From Candidatus Thorarchaeota archaeon (GTDB lineage: Archaea > Asgardarchaeota > Thorarchaeia > Thorarchaeales > Thorarchaeaceae), in the NCBI GenBank assembly GCA_016840825.1, contig JAEORN010000242.1:1-33185 (forward strand): 33,185 nt of DNA, read 5' to 3'. The notes under the pieces were generated by a model that made no database searches, had not been told where the DNA came from, and saw nothing but the letters and a program-made list of their open reading frames with translations. The position numbers and the translations under genes were made by a program. How positions within the stretch are numbered: position 1 is the stretch's first letter; every line of letters starts with the position of its first letter. Below, one piece after another: positions 15,972 through 23,391 of this stretch.

Positions 15972-17018
15972 CTAGCCAGGGCCCAAGACCTCTCTTGCCA
16001 TGAACAGATCGTAGATAGAGGAAGGTGGTTTCTGAATCGGATTAGAAAGAGTCTGAATGAATGATCTCTCAACAAAAGGATGGATATAGCTAAAACCATC
16101 CAAGAATCCTTTGTAATCCTTTAGTGTCAAATCTAGACGAATGCAATAAGTTTCCTTTGAGCACATTATCACATATGCTGGAAGTGGTAGGTTGTAGAAT
16201 ATTGATAGTATCTTTTCAATAATATCCCTTGATCGAAGGAAGCAGGCGATATAAATCACCTCGTCAAAAGGTGTGAAGAAAAACTTGTATTCCTTTATGA
16301 TTCCTTCACTTTCCAACCTTTGTATTCTCTCATTTACTTCAGTTTTCGAGATTGATGTGACTGAAGATATTTCTCGAATTGTAATCCCAGAATAATCTAT
16401 TATCAACTTCAGAATAGCAATATCCTTCTCATCAAAACTGACAACATCAAATTCCTTCTTCAGAGATACTGGAGTTTCTTCTTTACCTAAGTAATGTTCA
16501 ACACTTCTCCCCCATCCAATCCAATCGAAATCCCATCCATTTTTTGGATCAAATTGCGTAAAATCTGCTTTCTTGAATTCATAGTCATGTATATTGAATG
16601 ACATGTAGTTTCTGATAATTCCCTTTTTCTTCATAGAAATGAGGGTTGTATTTTTACTGTCTCTGGACTGTAATGGATAGACCATTTCTGTAATGTAGCC
16701 ATTTATCATTCCCTGAGTCGTACTATACCAAGGCGTTATGGGATCCATTGCCAAGAATTTCTGTACAGTATCACTTTCACCTGGACTTGGCGCTATTAGC
16801 ACAAGATCTGAACCCAGACCCAGCTTCCTCTCAAAAGTTATCGGGAACGTTTCAGAGATTATGCCTTGTTCTTTCAACCTTGAGATTCTGTATCTGATGG
16901 TTCTAGAAGGGATATTGAGGATTTTACTGAGATGTAGAGTTGATGCCCTTGGGCCAAGTCTATCAAGCTCATTCAGAATCTTCAGGTCCTTTTTATCAAG
17001 TTTCTTTATACTCGCCAC
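15972..17018 (-). CDS. Lrp/AsnC-like regulator with two helix-turn-helix domains
   Basis: Starting at GTG 17018 the protein (348 residues) opens MASIKKLDKKDLKILNELDR, the classical Lrp start. A first HTH follows (LHLSKILNIPSRTIRYRISR, then LKEQGIIS), then an unfamiliar middle region (about 55-205). A second HTH comes near 210-265 (FDEKDIAILKLIIDYSG, TIREISSVTSISKTEVNERI, EGIIKEY). The C-terminal part (about 265-330) has alternating strands and helices but only weak likeness to the RAM ligand-binding domain. Two HTH units in one chain are unusual for Lrp and would let one polypeptide contact two half-sites. The longer frame from TTG 17090 is possible but would run into the AT-rich promoter region shared with the divergent 59-residue gene. 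Confidence 0.8.
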   Translation of the reverse strand: MASIKKLDKKDLKILNELDRLGPRASTLHLSKILNIPSRTIRYRISRLKEQGIISETFPITFERKLGLGSDLVLIAPSPGESDTVQKFLAMDPITPWYSTTQGMINGYITEMVYPLQSRDSKNTTLISMKKKGIIRNYMSFNIHDYEFKKADFTQFDPKNGWDFDWIGWGRSVEHYLGKEETPVSLKKEFDVVSFDEKDIAILKLIIDYSGITIREISSVTSISKTEVNERIQRLESEGIIKEYKFFFTPFDEVIYIACFLRSRDIIEKILSIFYNLPLPAYVIMCSKETYCIRLDLTLKDYKGFLDGFSYIHPFVERSFIQTLSNPIQKPPSSIYDLFMAREVLGPG

Positions 17019-17135
17019 CTGCTTGGGAACTTCATCTATGCTTTGTTGGCAACAATTATAAAGAAATATGCCAGTAGTCCAGTCGGACAAATGGCAAATA
17101 TTATTAAAAAAATTGCCATTAGTGGTGAGTTGAAG

Positions 17136-17315
17136 ATGAATAGCAGAGTGTCTGAGCGAGAAGCAGTCGCAATCGTGTTGTTTCTTCTTTTCATAACAAG
17201 TATTGATGACTTGCTGGGAATAAGTCTACAACCTGAACTAAGAATTATACTTGCACTGTTTGCATTAACAGTGGGGATTTTCATTCTCATTTACACATAC
17301 TTTCGTAAAATGTGA
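17136..17315 (+). CDS. Small two-helix membrane protein, 59 residues
   Basis: A short frame begins at ATG 17136 with GGTGAG (17124-17129) 6 bases upstream, an excellent archaeal Shine-Dalgarno. The product has two hydrophobic helices (about 10-28, VAIVLFLLFITSI; and 36-55, IILALFALTVGIFILIYTYF) joined by a short acidic loop DDLLGIS, and ends FRKM. It is divergent from the two-HTH regulator across an AT-rich promoter region, and the first box element (17384) follows it. I recognise no family; small membrane proteins of this size often regulate a larger membrane partner. A longer frame to 17043 would overlap the regulator gene and lacks the ribosome site. Confidence 0.6.
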   Translation: MNSRVSEREAVAIVLFLLFITSIDDLLGISLQPELRIILALFALTVGIFILIYTYFRKM

Positions 17316-17383
17316 TTCCGCATTAATCAATTTAGAATGAAGAAGAATATGTGAGATTCTCACTCTCAACTAGTTATTTGTAA

Positions 17384-17433
17384 GCATCTGCATCTCTTGT
17401 CTATGGGGCAAAAAGTCCGATACGAGGATTTCC
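17384..17433 (+). repeat. Box element copy A
   Basis: ATCTGC (17386) with a 16-base loop containing CTCTTG, then GCAAAAAGTCCGA and GAGGATTTCC. Only three of the six arm bases pair. It lies in the convergent gap after the 59-residue gene and has no AGGGAGC hairpin upstream. Confidence 0.6.
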
Positions 17434-17479
17434 TTAGCCTTGGCGATTTTGAAATAACATTATTTGCTCAATTACTGAT

Positions 17480-18214
17480 TCACTCAACCTGATATTTTGC
17501 CACATTCCAATAGTGTTCAAAGACTTCGAGAATCCAAGTATAGAACTCCTCATCAACGCCAGTTAGCATCACTGAGAGGTCAACCTTTCCACTTCTATCT
17601 GGAAAACACACTCCTCCTCTGTCATCAAACACTCCGACAAGTATTGGTACGTTTGGCAATGTTCTATAATTCCTACGTGGTAAGCTAGATACTTCATCAG
17701 TTTCTATCAATTCTTCATTCAAGATTAGCCTGACATCCCTACCGCTCGCAATCTTCTCTCGAATATGTGAAGTACTTTGTTTATAGATCTCGGGTGAGAG
17801 AATCCAGATTCTCTTCTTGGTTTCCACCACAGCAGTCAGCTGTTCATCCATAACATCATAGACTCCACTGATAATAATCGAATCTTTCAATTTACCGAGT
17901 TGTGTGATAAAACGTGAGGGCAATATGGATAGATCATGAGTCTGAATGTACTCTCTTTTCTCGATGAGGAATTCAAAGTATGAAGTCATCTGAATGAGAA
18001 GTGTGCCATATCCATTAAGACAGTATTCACCATCTGCATTCTTTTCAATAGCCCCTATATTCATCAATCTACTTAGATGACGTGACGTTTCGGATGTCGT
18101 TATATCCAATATCTTGGCTACATTCGATAGTCTCTTGGGCTTTTCATCCAATAAATGAAGAATTCTCAATCTTTCCTCATTAGAGATCTCAAAGAGAAGA
18201 TCAGTTACTTCCAC
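17480..18214 (-). CDS. FilR1-like winged-helix transcriptional regulator, second paralog
   Basis: The 244-residue protein has the layout of the protein at 13451-14179: LLFEISNEERLRILHLLDEK, a winged helix with LSNVAKILDITTSETSRHLS and the wing NADGEYCLNGYGTLL, then the FilR1-type ligand domain (YIQTHDLSILPSRFITQLGK, DVMDEQLTAVVE, ILVGVFDDRGG) and an ending helix WILEVFEHYWN. GTG at 18214 was chosen because GGTG lies 6 bases upstream; GTG 18223 and TTG 18226 are in frame. It is divergent from the flavoprotein/SCP2 operon, whose promoter carries CACAGATACTTA, also seen at the other paralog's promoter. Control of that operon is a reasonable inference. Confidence 0.85.
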   Translation of the reverse strand: MEVTDLLFEISNEERLRILHLLDEKPKRLSNVAKILDITTSETSRHLSRLMNIGAIEKNADGEYCLNGYGTLLIQMTSYFEFLIEKREYIQTHDLSILPSRFITQLGKLKDSIIISGVYDVMDEQLTAVVETKKRIWILSPEIYKQSTSHIREKIASGRDVRLILNEELIETDEVSSLPRRNYRTLPNVPILVGVFDDRGGVCFPDRSGKVDLSVMLTGVDEEFYTWILEVFEHYWNVAKYQVE

Positions 18215-18289
18215 ATCAAACACCAAGAAATTACTTTGATTATTCCGAAGTTTTTCGTATTGATTTGACTATATTCTACTTGATTTCAG

Positions 18290-18301
18290 CACAGATACTT
18301 A
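18290..18301 (+). promoter_or_regulatory. CACAGATACTTA motif shared with the 13.4 kb regulator promoter
   Basis: This 12-base sequence differs by one base from 13396-13407 and sits between two divergent genes. Its ACTTA end lies near -38 from the ATG at 18338, where a TATA/BRE region is expected. It is a candidate regulator site. Confidence 0.4.
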
Positions 18302-18337
18302 TCGAATTGTCGAGGGTATTATGTTAAGGTGTAATAA

Positions 18338-18997
18338 ATGACACGATTAATTGCGATATCAGGAAGCCCTCACAGGGATCTCTCTAGCACTGTTCAGATG
18401 ATTCGCTGGATTGCGGAGAGAGTCGACGAAGAAGGCTGGGAAACAGAGATCATCCATATTCCCGATCAACAGATAGAGTACTGCTCAGGCTGTGGGCAGT
18501 GTCTTATCCAAGGGACTTGTCCTCAGAGGGATGACACACAGGATCTTCAAAATAAACTACTCAATGCTGATGTGATTGTACTTGGAAGTCCAGTATACTT
18601 CCATCAGGTCACAGCACAGATGAAGACTTTCATCGACAGGTCTTTGCAGTTTGGTCATAGACCGTGCATGCAAGGAAAGATAGGTGCATCTGTTGTGGTC
18701 TATGCTGGAGTAGGCAGTGCTCACACAGTTGCAGATTACATGAATGCAGTATTGAGCAGTTGGGGCGTGAGCACAGTTGGTAAGCTGGTTGCATATGCTG
18801 CACGTCCAGAGCAGTTGGACCTACGAGAAAAGACAAAGGCGGTAGAACTGGCAGAGAGATTGATTGATGCGGTCAACGGGGAATTGAGCTTACCAGAGTA
18901 TGTTCCGAATCCACAAATGAGACGCCTAGTGATGTCACAGAAAGATATGATGCGCGCTGATTATGCATATTGGATGAAAAAGGGGTGGATCGTGTAA
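18338..18997 (+). CDS. NAD(P)H-dependent FMN reductase / iron-sulfur flavoprotein-type protein
   Basis: The 219-residue protein has the flavodoxin-like fold of the NADPH-dependent FMN reductase and ISF families. RLIAISGSPHRDLSSTVQMI is the phosphate-binding loop of FMN. YCSGCGQCLIQGTCPQRDDT is a cysteine cluster (CSGCGQC plus a further Cys) like the compact motif that binds [4Fe-4S] in archaeal iron-sulfur flavoproteins. ADVIVLGSPVYFHQVTAQMK follows and packs against the flavin. The protein should move electrons between a nicotinamide or ferredoxin and an acceptor. The ATG has AAGGTG 6 bases upstream. The next gene starts inside its stop codon (TAATG), so it leads a coupled operon with two SCP2 proteins. 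Confidence 0.9.
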   Translation: MTRLIAISGSPHRDLSSTVQMIRWIAERVDEEGWETEIIHIPDQQIEYCSGCGQCLIQGTCPQRDDTQDLQNKLLNADVIVLGSPVYFHQVTAQMKTFIDRSLQFGHRPCMQGKIGASVVVYAGVGSAHTVADYMNAVLSSWGVSTVGKLVAYAARPEQLDLREKTKAVELAERLIDAVNGELSLPEYVPNPQMRRLVMSQKDMMRADYAYWMKKGWIV

Positions 18998-19350
18998 TGA
19001 ATAGTATTTCACTGAATGAGCGCTTTGAAGGTATGGCCAAGTTGGCTTTTAGGCCATTGAAGGCAAGAGGTTGGAATGTAGTCCTACAGTATCTCATTGA
19101 AGGGCCTGGCGGAGGCAATCATTACTTGGTAATCAAAGACCAGACCTGTGAGCATTATGAAGGAGTTGCAGATCAACCTACACTTACAATAACAGCTAAT
19201 GCAGAAGACTGGCAGGCAATCGTGGAAGGTCGTCTTGATGGTCAGGAAGCATACTTCAGTGGTAAGATGAGAGTCAGTGGAAACATGAATGATCTCTTTA
19301 GAATGCGATCAGTGTTCTCTTTATTCAAGGAGGAATGGAAGAATGAGTGA
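18997..19350 (+). CDS. SCP2 sterol-binding-domain protein
   Basis: The 117-residue protein is a single SCP2 domain: WNVVLQYLIEGPGGGNHYLV strands, then a TLTITANAEDWQAIVEGRLD helix and the EAYFSGKMRVSGNMNDLFRM segment, which are the family's signature (D-W-x-x-I/L, G, F-x-x-G-K-x-x-x-x-G). SCP2 folds hold lipids or other hydrophobic ligands in a tunnel. The start at 18997 shares its A with the preceding stop codon and has GGGGTGGAT 6 bases upstream; a longer frame from 18970 is less likely. It is followed, with an 8-base overlap, by a membrane-anchored version of the same domain. Confidence 0.9.
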   Translation: MNSISLNERFEGMAKLAFRPLKARGWNVVLQYLIEGPGGGNHYLVIKDQTCEHYEGVADQPTLTITANAEDWQAIVEGRLDGQEAYFSGKMRVSGNMNDLFRMRSVFSLFKEEWKNE

Positions 19351-20305
19351 ACCATGGAATACTGAAGTTCCACATTCAACCATGCTGCTGAATGTTTTTG
19401 GCTATCTCGCTCTTGTACCGCTAATAGTGCTGTCAATATATGGTCTTTATGAGATAGCCATCATCTCTGCTCTTTTGCTTTCAGTCGTATCAACAACTCT
19501 GTGTTGGAGATACAGTGCTGTCAAAATTACAGATTTGGTCTTCGTTGGATTCTTTCTCAGTTCATCTCTCCTATTCTCAATCCCATTGTGGTATTCACTA
19601 GTTTCTATCTACTACAGTGCTATGCTATGGTTTGTCCTTGCAATGATGACAGGAATCTCACTCCTAGTTAGACGCCCCTTTACGTTAGAATATGCCAAAC
19701 AGAGGGTGTCTGAATCTGTCTGGACCACTCCACAGTTCTATCGAATCAACCAGCTAATCACACTGGTCTTCTTTCTCGTCTTTGGAACCAACACTGTCAT
19801 CTCATCATTGATTGGAAATCTCATCATAAGATACCTACTTGCTTTCTTACTGCTTGGAGTTGCACTAACCGCTCCATCAATTGTACCAAAGCTCTACGTG
19901 CAATTCGAACTCAAGGTAAATCCTTCTTCAACATCTGAAGTTGATATGAGTCAGTTATCGATGGAAGCACTCTTCTCAGGAATGGTTGCAAGGTTCAATC
20001 CTGAGGTGGCTGAATCTTTGAATGTACTATTACAATTCTCGTTGACTGGTGTTGGAGGTGGTGAGTTTTTCATAGATATCAAGAACTCAACTGCTACACT
20101 TGTTCGTGGTGCAAGCAGGAGTCCTGATTTGCTCATTATAATCAACAGTGAAGACTGGGTTGAAATTGTAGAAGGCAGACTTGATGGGACTCATGCCTAT
20201 ATGAGTGGTAAGATGAAAGTGAAGGGTGACATGAATCTCCTGTTCATCCTTGAACGATTGTTTCCTGTGATGAGAGCATCATCTATGACCAATGATGCAG
20301 ATTAA
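19343..20305 (+). CDS. Membrane protein fused to a C-terminal SCP2 domain
   Basis: The start at 19343 has AAGGAGG 8 bases upstream and overlaps the previous gene by 8 bases. Of 320 residues, about 15-200 hold six membrane helices, starting at TMLLNVFGYLALVPLIVLSI. Residues about 205-310 are an SCP2 domain closely similar to the preceding protein (LLQFSLTGVGGGEFFIDIKN; SEDWVEIVEGRLDGTHAYMS; GKMKVKGDMNLLF). The fusion puts a lipid-binding domain at the membrane surface, almost certainly on the cytoplasmic side, where the soluble SCP2 partner and the flavoprotein could exchange a hydrophobic substrate. I know no described system with this trio; a lipid or quinone reduction is a guess. Confidence 0.85.
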   Translation: MSEPWNTEVPHSTMLLNVFGYLALVPLIVLSIYGLYEIAIISALLLSVVSTTLCWRYSAVKITDLVFVGFFLSSSLLFSIPLWYSLVSIYYSAMLWFVLAMMTGISLLVRRPFTLEYAKQRVSESVWTTPQFYRINQLITLVFFLVFGTNTVISSLIGNLIIRYLLAFLLLGVALTAPSIVPKLYVQFELKVNPSSTSEVDMSQLSMEALFSGMVARFNPEVAESLNVLLQFSLTGVGGGEFFIDIKNSTATLVRGASRSPDLLIIINSEDWVEIVEGRLDGTHAYMSGKMKVKGDMNLLFILERLFPVMRASSMTNDAD

Positions 20306-20350
20306 CAGTGTTCTCAAGAGCTATAAAGGAGATAATACTATCAAAGAAGA

Positions 20351-20371
20351 GAGAGGGATTATTCCCCTCTC
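20351..20371 (+). terminator. Hairpin after the SCP2 operon
   Basis: GAGAGGG-ATTATTC-CCCTCTC is a perfect 7-bp stem 46 bases after the stop at 20305. It is likely a 3'-end structure and occupies the same relative place as the AGGGAGC hairpins. Confidence 0.45.
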
Positions 20372-20439
20372 AAATTCTATTGTTGATGACCATCTGGCGA
20401 AAATCGAAGCCTCTACACTCCCTTTGATCTCAAAGACTT

Positions 20440-20489
20440 ACATCTGCTTTTCTTATCTGTAGGACCTATAATCTGGTCAGAAGATCTCA
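20440..20489 (+). repeat. Box element copy B
   Basis: ATCTGC (20442) with loop TTTTCTTATCTGTAGG, then ACCTATAATC and GGTCAGAAGATCTC. The right arm has changed and does not pair. It lies between two + strand genes, about 70 bases after the hairpin at 20351. Confidence 0.7.
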
Positions 20490-20591
20490 CAACCAATCCC
20501 CCTCACTGTTCGTAGAATCCGAAACTCTATATCCTCACGCCCTCTCACTTCTTCTGTAAATGTGGCCAATAAGAGGAAAGAGTGATCCAAT

Positions 20592-21146
20592 ATGAAGGCT
20601 CTAATTGTGTATGGAACTCGATACGGGGCGACTACAGGTACGGCGGAAGAGATGTCAAAGATTCTTAATGGAGAAGGCTTTGATGTGCGGGTCGTAAATG
20701 CAAAGAAAGAGAAGATCAAAGACATCTCCGAGTATGATTTGGTAATTATAGGGAGTGGGATGAGGATATTCAAGTGGACATCCGAGCCTGAGAAATTCAT
20801 CAAGAAGTTCCAGAAGGAGCTTAAGACTAAGAAAATCGCGTTGTTCGTTTCTTCAGGAGCGCAGGCGCTTCACAAGCATAATGGCAAAACTGAGGATATG
20901 GCAAAGGCGTGGAATGATTATCTGGTGTCAAAGAAAGAGAAGTATTCCCTTCAACCAATATCCATGGCGATCTTCGGAGGTATCTGGGACTACAACCAGA
21001 TGGGATTTCCATTCAAGCAGACTATGGAACCATTCAAGGAAGAGCTGAGGAACGCAGGAATTCAAGAGGTAGAACCCGGCGTCTTTGATACACGCGACTG
21101 GGATGAGATCAGGACTTGGACAATTGAGCTGGCACATAAGGTGTAA
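20592..21146 (+). CDS. Flavodoxin-domain protein (HemG/flavodoxin_5-like)
   Basis: The 184-residue protein is a flavodoxin: MKALIVYGTRYGATTGTAEE forms the FMN phosphate loop, DLVIIGSGMRIFKW binds the ring, and KIALFVSSGAQ and MAIFGGIWDYNQMGFPFKQT continue the sheet. The order resembles protoporphyrinogen oxidase HemG and archaeal flavodoxin_5 proteins; no other heme genes are nearby, so HemG activity is not supported. It should carry electrons with FMN. GAGTGATC about 6 bases before the ATG serves as Shine-Dalgarno. It is preceded by box copy B and followed by copy C. Confidence 0.9.
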   Translation: MKALIVYGTRYGATTGTAEEMSKILNGEGFDVRVVNAKKEKIKDISEYDLVIIGSGMRIFKWTSEPEKFIKKFQKELKTKKIALFVSSGAQALHKHNGKTEDMAKAWNDYLVSKKEKYSLQPISMAIFGGIWDYNQMGFPFKQTMEPFKEELRNAGIQEVEPGVFDTRDWDEIRTWTIELAHKV

Positions 21147-21238
21147 GTCTAAAGTTAGAATCAGTACGATTCCATCTTCAGAATGGGAATAAAAAGAATA
21201 ATGAGAGAGTACGATTCTTCCTTGTAATTCTGAGAATC

Positions 21239-21299
21239 ATATTTACTTCTCTTGTCCGTAAGGCGAATAGTCAGAGCTGAAAAATTTTTCGTGCTATGA
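21239..21299 (+). repeat. Box element copy C
   Basis: ATTTAC (21241), loop TTCTCTTGTCCGTAAG, then GCGAATAGTCAGAGCTGAAA and TTTTTCGTGCTATGA. The third arm pair is T-A instead of the C-G of copy D, a compensating change. There is no AGGGAGC hairpin upstream. Confidence 0.65.
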
Positions 21300-21404
21300 C
21301 AACTATCTTGTTGCTTTTTAGCTACCTACGCCACCAAGGATATCAGTAGCATTTCATGAAAACCTTATAGTATATTTTCATCAAAGTTGTTGGGTTTGAA
21401 GGAG

Positions 21405-22064
21405 ATGGGTTCGGAAATAAAAACCAGGAGTGCACTGAAATCGCTCGCTTCGTCAGTGAGTGCACTTGTTGGGATATACGGCATTGAGCATGGAGCATTT
21501 GAGGTTCTTCAGGGTGATATACCTACAGAGGGATTGTTGATTGATGCCATTGGTCCAGCTTGGGAGTTCTGGCCTGGAGCGACAGAACCTGCTCTCTCTG
21601 TTTTACCCACATACCTTCTCTCAGGGGTGCTTGCCATTGTCTTGGGCATTATTGTGACGGTTTGGGCATTATTATTCATTGGGAGGAAGAATGGACCTCT
21701 CATTCTCTTCGTAATTGAAATGCTCCTTCTCTTGTGTGGAGGTGGTTCTCCTCCCCTGTTCACTGGCACACTCGCTTGCGTTTCAGCGACCAGGATTAAT
21801 CAACCTATGAATTGGTGGCGGTCGAAACTTTCTGATAGGACACAGACGCGTTTAGCAAAGACTTGGCCATGGAGCCTGATTTCCTTTTTCATTCTCTCCC
21901 TCTTTGGAGTATGGACTGCGATCGTTGGCTACCCTCTAGCATGGTTCTTTGACTTTGATACCATGTTCATCATCCTGATGACTGTGGGGAACATCTCCAT
22001 ATTCCTCGTTATCTTGGCGGTCCTTTCAGCCATCGCACATGACCTCCGAAATTCCATCAGATAG
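21405..22064 (+). CDS. Multi-pass membrane protein, 'EHG' paralog 2
   Basis: This 219-residue paralog of the protein at 11701-12306 shares LVGIYGIEHGAFEVLQGDIP, LLSGVLAIVLGIIV, LCGGGSPPLFTG and a TWPWSLISF stretch, with about five membrane helices. Unlike the first copy it stands alone. I recognise no family. The ATG at 21405 lies about 30 bases after a TATAGTATAT stretch (21367-21376), suggesting a leaderless mRNA; TTG at 21387 or 21396 in the same frame remains possible. A full composite repeat (hairpin plus box) follows. Confidence 0.75.
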   Translation: MGSEIKTRSALKSLASSVSALVGIYGIEHGAFEVLQGDIPTEGLLIDAIGPAWEFWPGATEPALSVLPTYLLSGVLAIVLGIIVTVWALLFIGRKNGPLILFVIEMLLLLCGGGSPPLFTGTLACVSATRINQPMNWWRSKLSDRTQTRLAKTWPWSLISFFILSLFGVWTAIVGYPLAWFFDFDTMFIILMTVGNISIFLVILAVLSAIAHDLRNSIR

Positions 22065-22100
22065 TCAAAGCTAGCTACACAGGTAATGAATTGAAAAGAG

Positions 22101-22200
22101 GAATGAGGGAGCTTGTAGCTCCCTTGAAACTGAATATGATTACATCTGCTTCTCTTGCCTGTATGGCAGATAATCGAGTCTGAAGATATTTCTCTACTAT
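22101..22200 (+). repeat. Composite element, copy D (hairpin plus box)
   Basis: This is the best-preserved composite copy. AGGGAGC-TTGTA-GCTCCCT (22106-22124) is followed by TTGAAACTGAATATGA, and then the box: ATCTGC at 22144, a 16-base loop TTCTCTTGCCTGTATG, GCAGAT at 22166, then AATCGAGTCTGAAGAT. It fills the gap between convergent stops at 22064 and 22197. Confidence 0.8.
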
Positions 22201-23039
22201 CCGGAATACTTCTCTCCAGTTGAGAGTTCTCTCCTGCCATACCTGATGACTAGAATCAGTGCAATCAACATGATTCCCATACTCATGTATGCCTGCATCG
22301 TGTATACACTCATGACAGATACAAGATTGAACGTGAAATGCCATGCAATTGTTGCAAGAATACTTCCGTTACTGCTATTCAGGATGAATGTTAGAACGAT
22401 AGTGCCTACAAACATCCCAATGGAGAACCCTATTATCATTCCTAAATCGAAGGTAAATCTGTAGAAGAACATGGGAATATGCCAGAGGAAATGAATAATC
22501 CAGAGAAACGTTGATGCCGCAATTGCAGAGTACTTTGCCTGCAATTTGGGTAAAGCAAATCCTCTCCATCCGATTTCCTCAAATATTCCATATGCCACAA
22601 TTGGTAATATCCAAAAGAATACCGCGCTTGCGGTTGTCAACTGATTCTCTACGACATAGGCATTCAAATCATACCAGGTTCCAGAGGAAAGGTAGTCAGC
22701 GATTAATGCGAATGTGAACAGGAAGATCGGTATGAGAATAGAGATGGCTGTCCATTTGTTCCATTGCATACATCTTCTTCCAAGCTGCTTGATCCCGTCC
22801 CTTCCTGACAGCATGTAGATTACTACTATCGCAGCGATTGTGGGGCCCAATGCACCTATGAAATGCCAATTGATTGATACTTCAATGATTTCCATTGATG
22901 ATAACACAAGGGGTGCCAGTGAAACCCATGTCAATGCATATGCAAGAAAGACATATGCTGAAAATGGATGTCGTTTCAAGATTGATCTAGTTTCTACAAG
23001 TTCTGCAGGAACCTGTTCCGAATTGATTGTTTCAGTCAT
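22197..23039 (-). CDS. CPBP (CAAX/Rce1-type) intramembrane protease homolog
   Basis: The 280-residue protein has about eight membrane helices and the CPBP/Abi motifs in order: AYGIFEEIGWRGFALP (Glu154, Glu155 and Arg159, the EExxxR motif), HFLWHIPMF (His183, His187), and IAWHFTFN (His234, Asn238). These residues build the metal-independent glutamate protease site known from Rce1-type enzymes. Eukaryotic relatives cleave prenylated CAAX proteins; prokaryotic ones have varied roles, often unknown, including bacteriocin self-immunity. The ATG at 23039 has AGGTG 6 bases upstream and was preferred to a GTG at 23048 that lies inside that site. The gene converges on the EHG membrane gene with composite element D between. 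Confidence 0.9.
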   Translation of the reverse strand: MTETINSEQVPAELVETRSILKRHPFSAYVFLAYALTWVSLAPLVLSSMEIIEVSINWHFIGALGPTIAAIVVIYMLSGRDGIKQLGRRCMQWNKWTAISILIPIFLFTFALIADYLSSGTWYDLNAYVVENQLTTASAVFFWILPIVAYGIFEEIGWRGFALPKLQAKYSAIAASTFLWIIHFLWHIPMFFYRFTFDLGMIIGFSIGMFVGTIVLTFILNSSNGSILATIAWHFTFNLVSVMSVYTMQAYMSMGIMLIALILVIRYGRRELSTGEKYSG

Positions 23040-23391
23040 TTTTTTCACCTAATCTTCTAAATGAAATGTGATTGAGAAAATGTTGAAGCAAATGAAGAAG
23101 TACCTGCGTAAGCACTCGTTATGAAAATTCATAATCAATCTTGAATCACTACAACACAAGAAACAATTGAAGTATCTTTAACCAATTGATTTGAATGTCT
23201 TCGAGATTACATGAGCGAAATATAGTATCAGCTTGTTTCAAGAAAAGAGGGATGAAGGATCTAAGAACCCCCATGAATAATTCGAACTACTGAATCTGTT
23301 TTTCTTGCCTGTAGGACAAGTAGTCATGGTCGAATAAGCTATCTTATGTGCTTCTACGTCCAATACATCTGTGGAGTTTGGAGATAGTACT
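23040..23391. other. Gene-free divergent stretch, 352 bases
   Basis: It holds the promoters of the CPBP gene and the hypothetical gene at 23392, plus the degenerate composite copy E (23239-23345). The remaining AT-rich part (23050-23238) has no convincing frame or repeat. Confidence 0.6.
23239..23345 (+). repeat. Composite element, copy E (degenerate hairpin plus box)
   Basis: GAGGGATGAAGG...CCCCCAT replaces the hairpin. The box has ATCTGT (23294), a 16-base loop with TTTTTCTTGCCTGTAG and ACAAGT. The innermost arm pair is T-A, changed from C-G on both sides. It lies between divergent genes. Confidence 0.6.

Noticed and set aside
17381..17390. TAAGCATCTG, reverse of the CAGATGCTTA half-site, as a regulator site
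   Set aside because: It overlaps box copy A, whose ATCTGC explains the match.
22144..22200. Box element as a C/D or H/ACA guide RNA
   Set aside because: CTGA and TGATGA-like strings appear in some copies (copy F), but not in a consistent order or spacing, and no ACA is conserved.
22197..23039. CPBP protease as a defence or bacteriocin-immunity system
   Set aside because: No toxin, peptide or other defence gene is nearby; the family is widespread with many roles.
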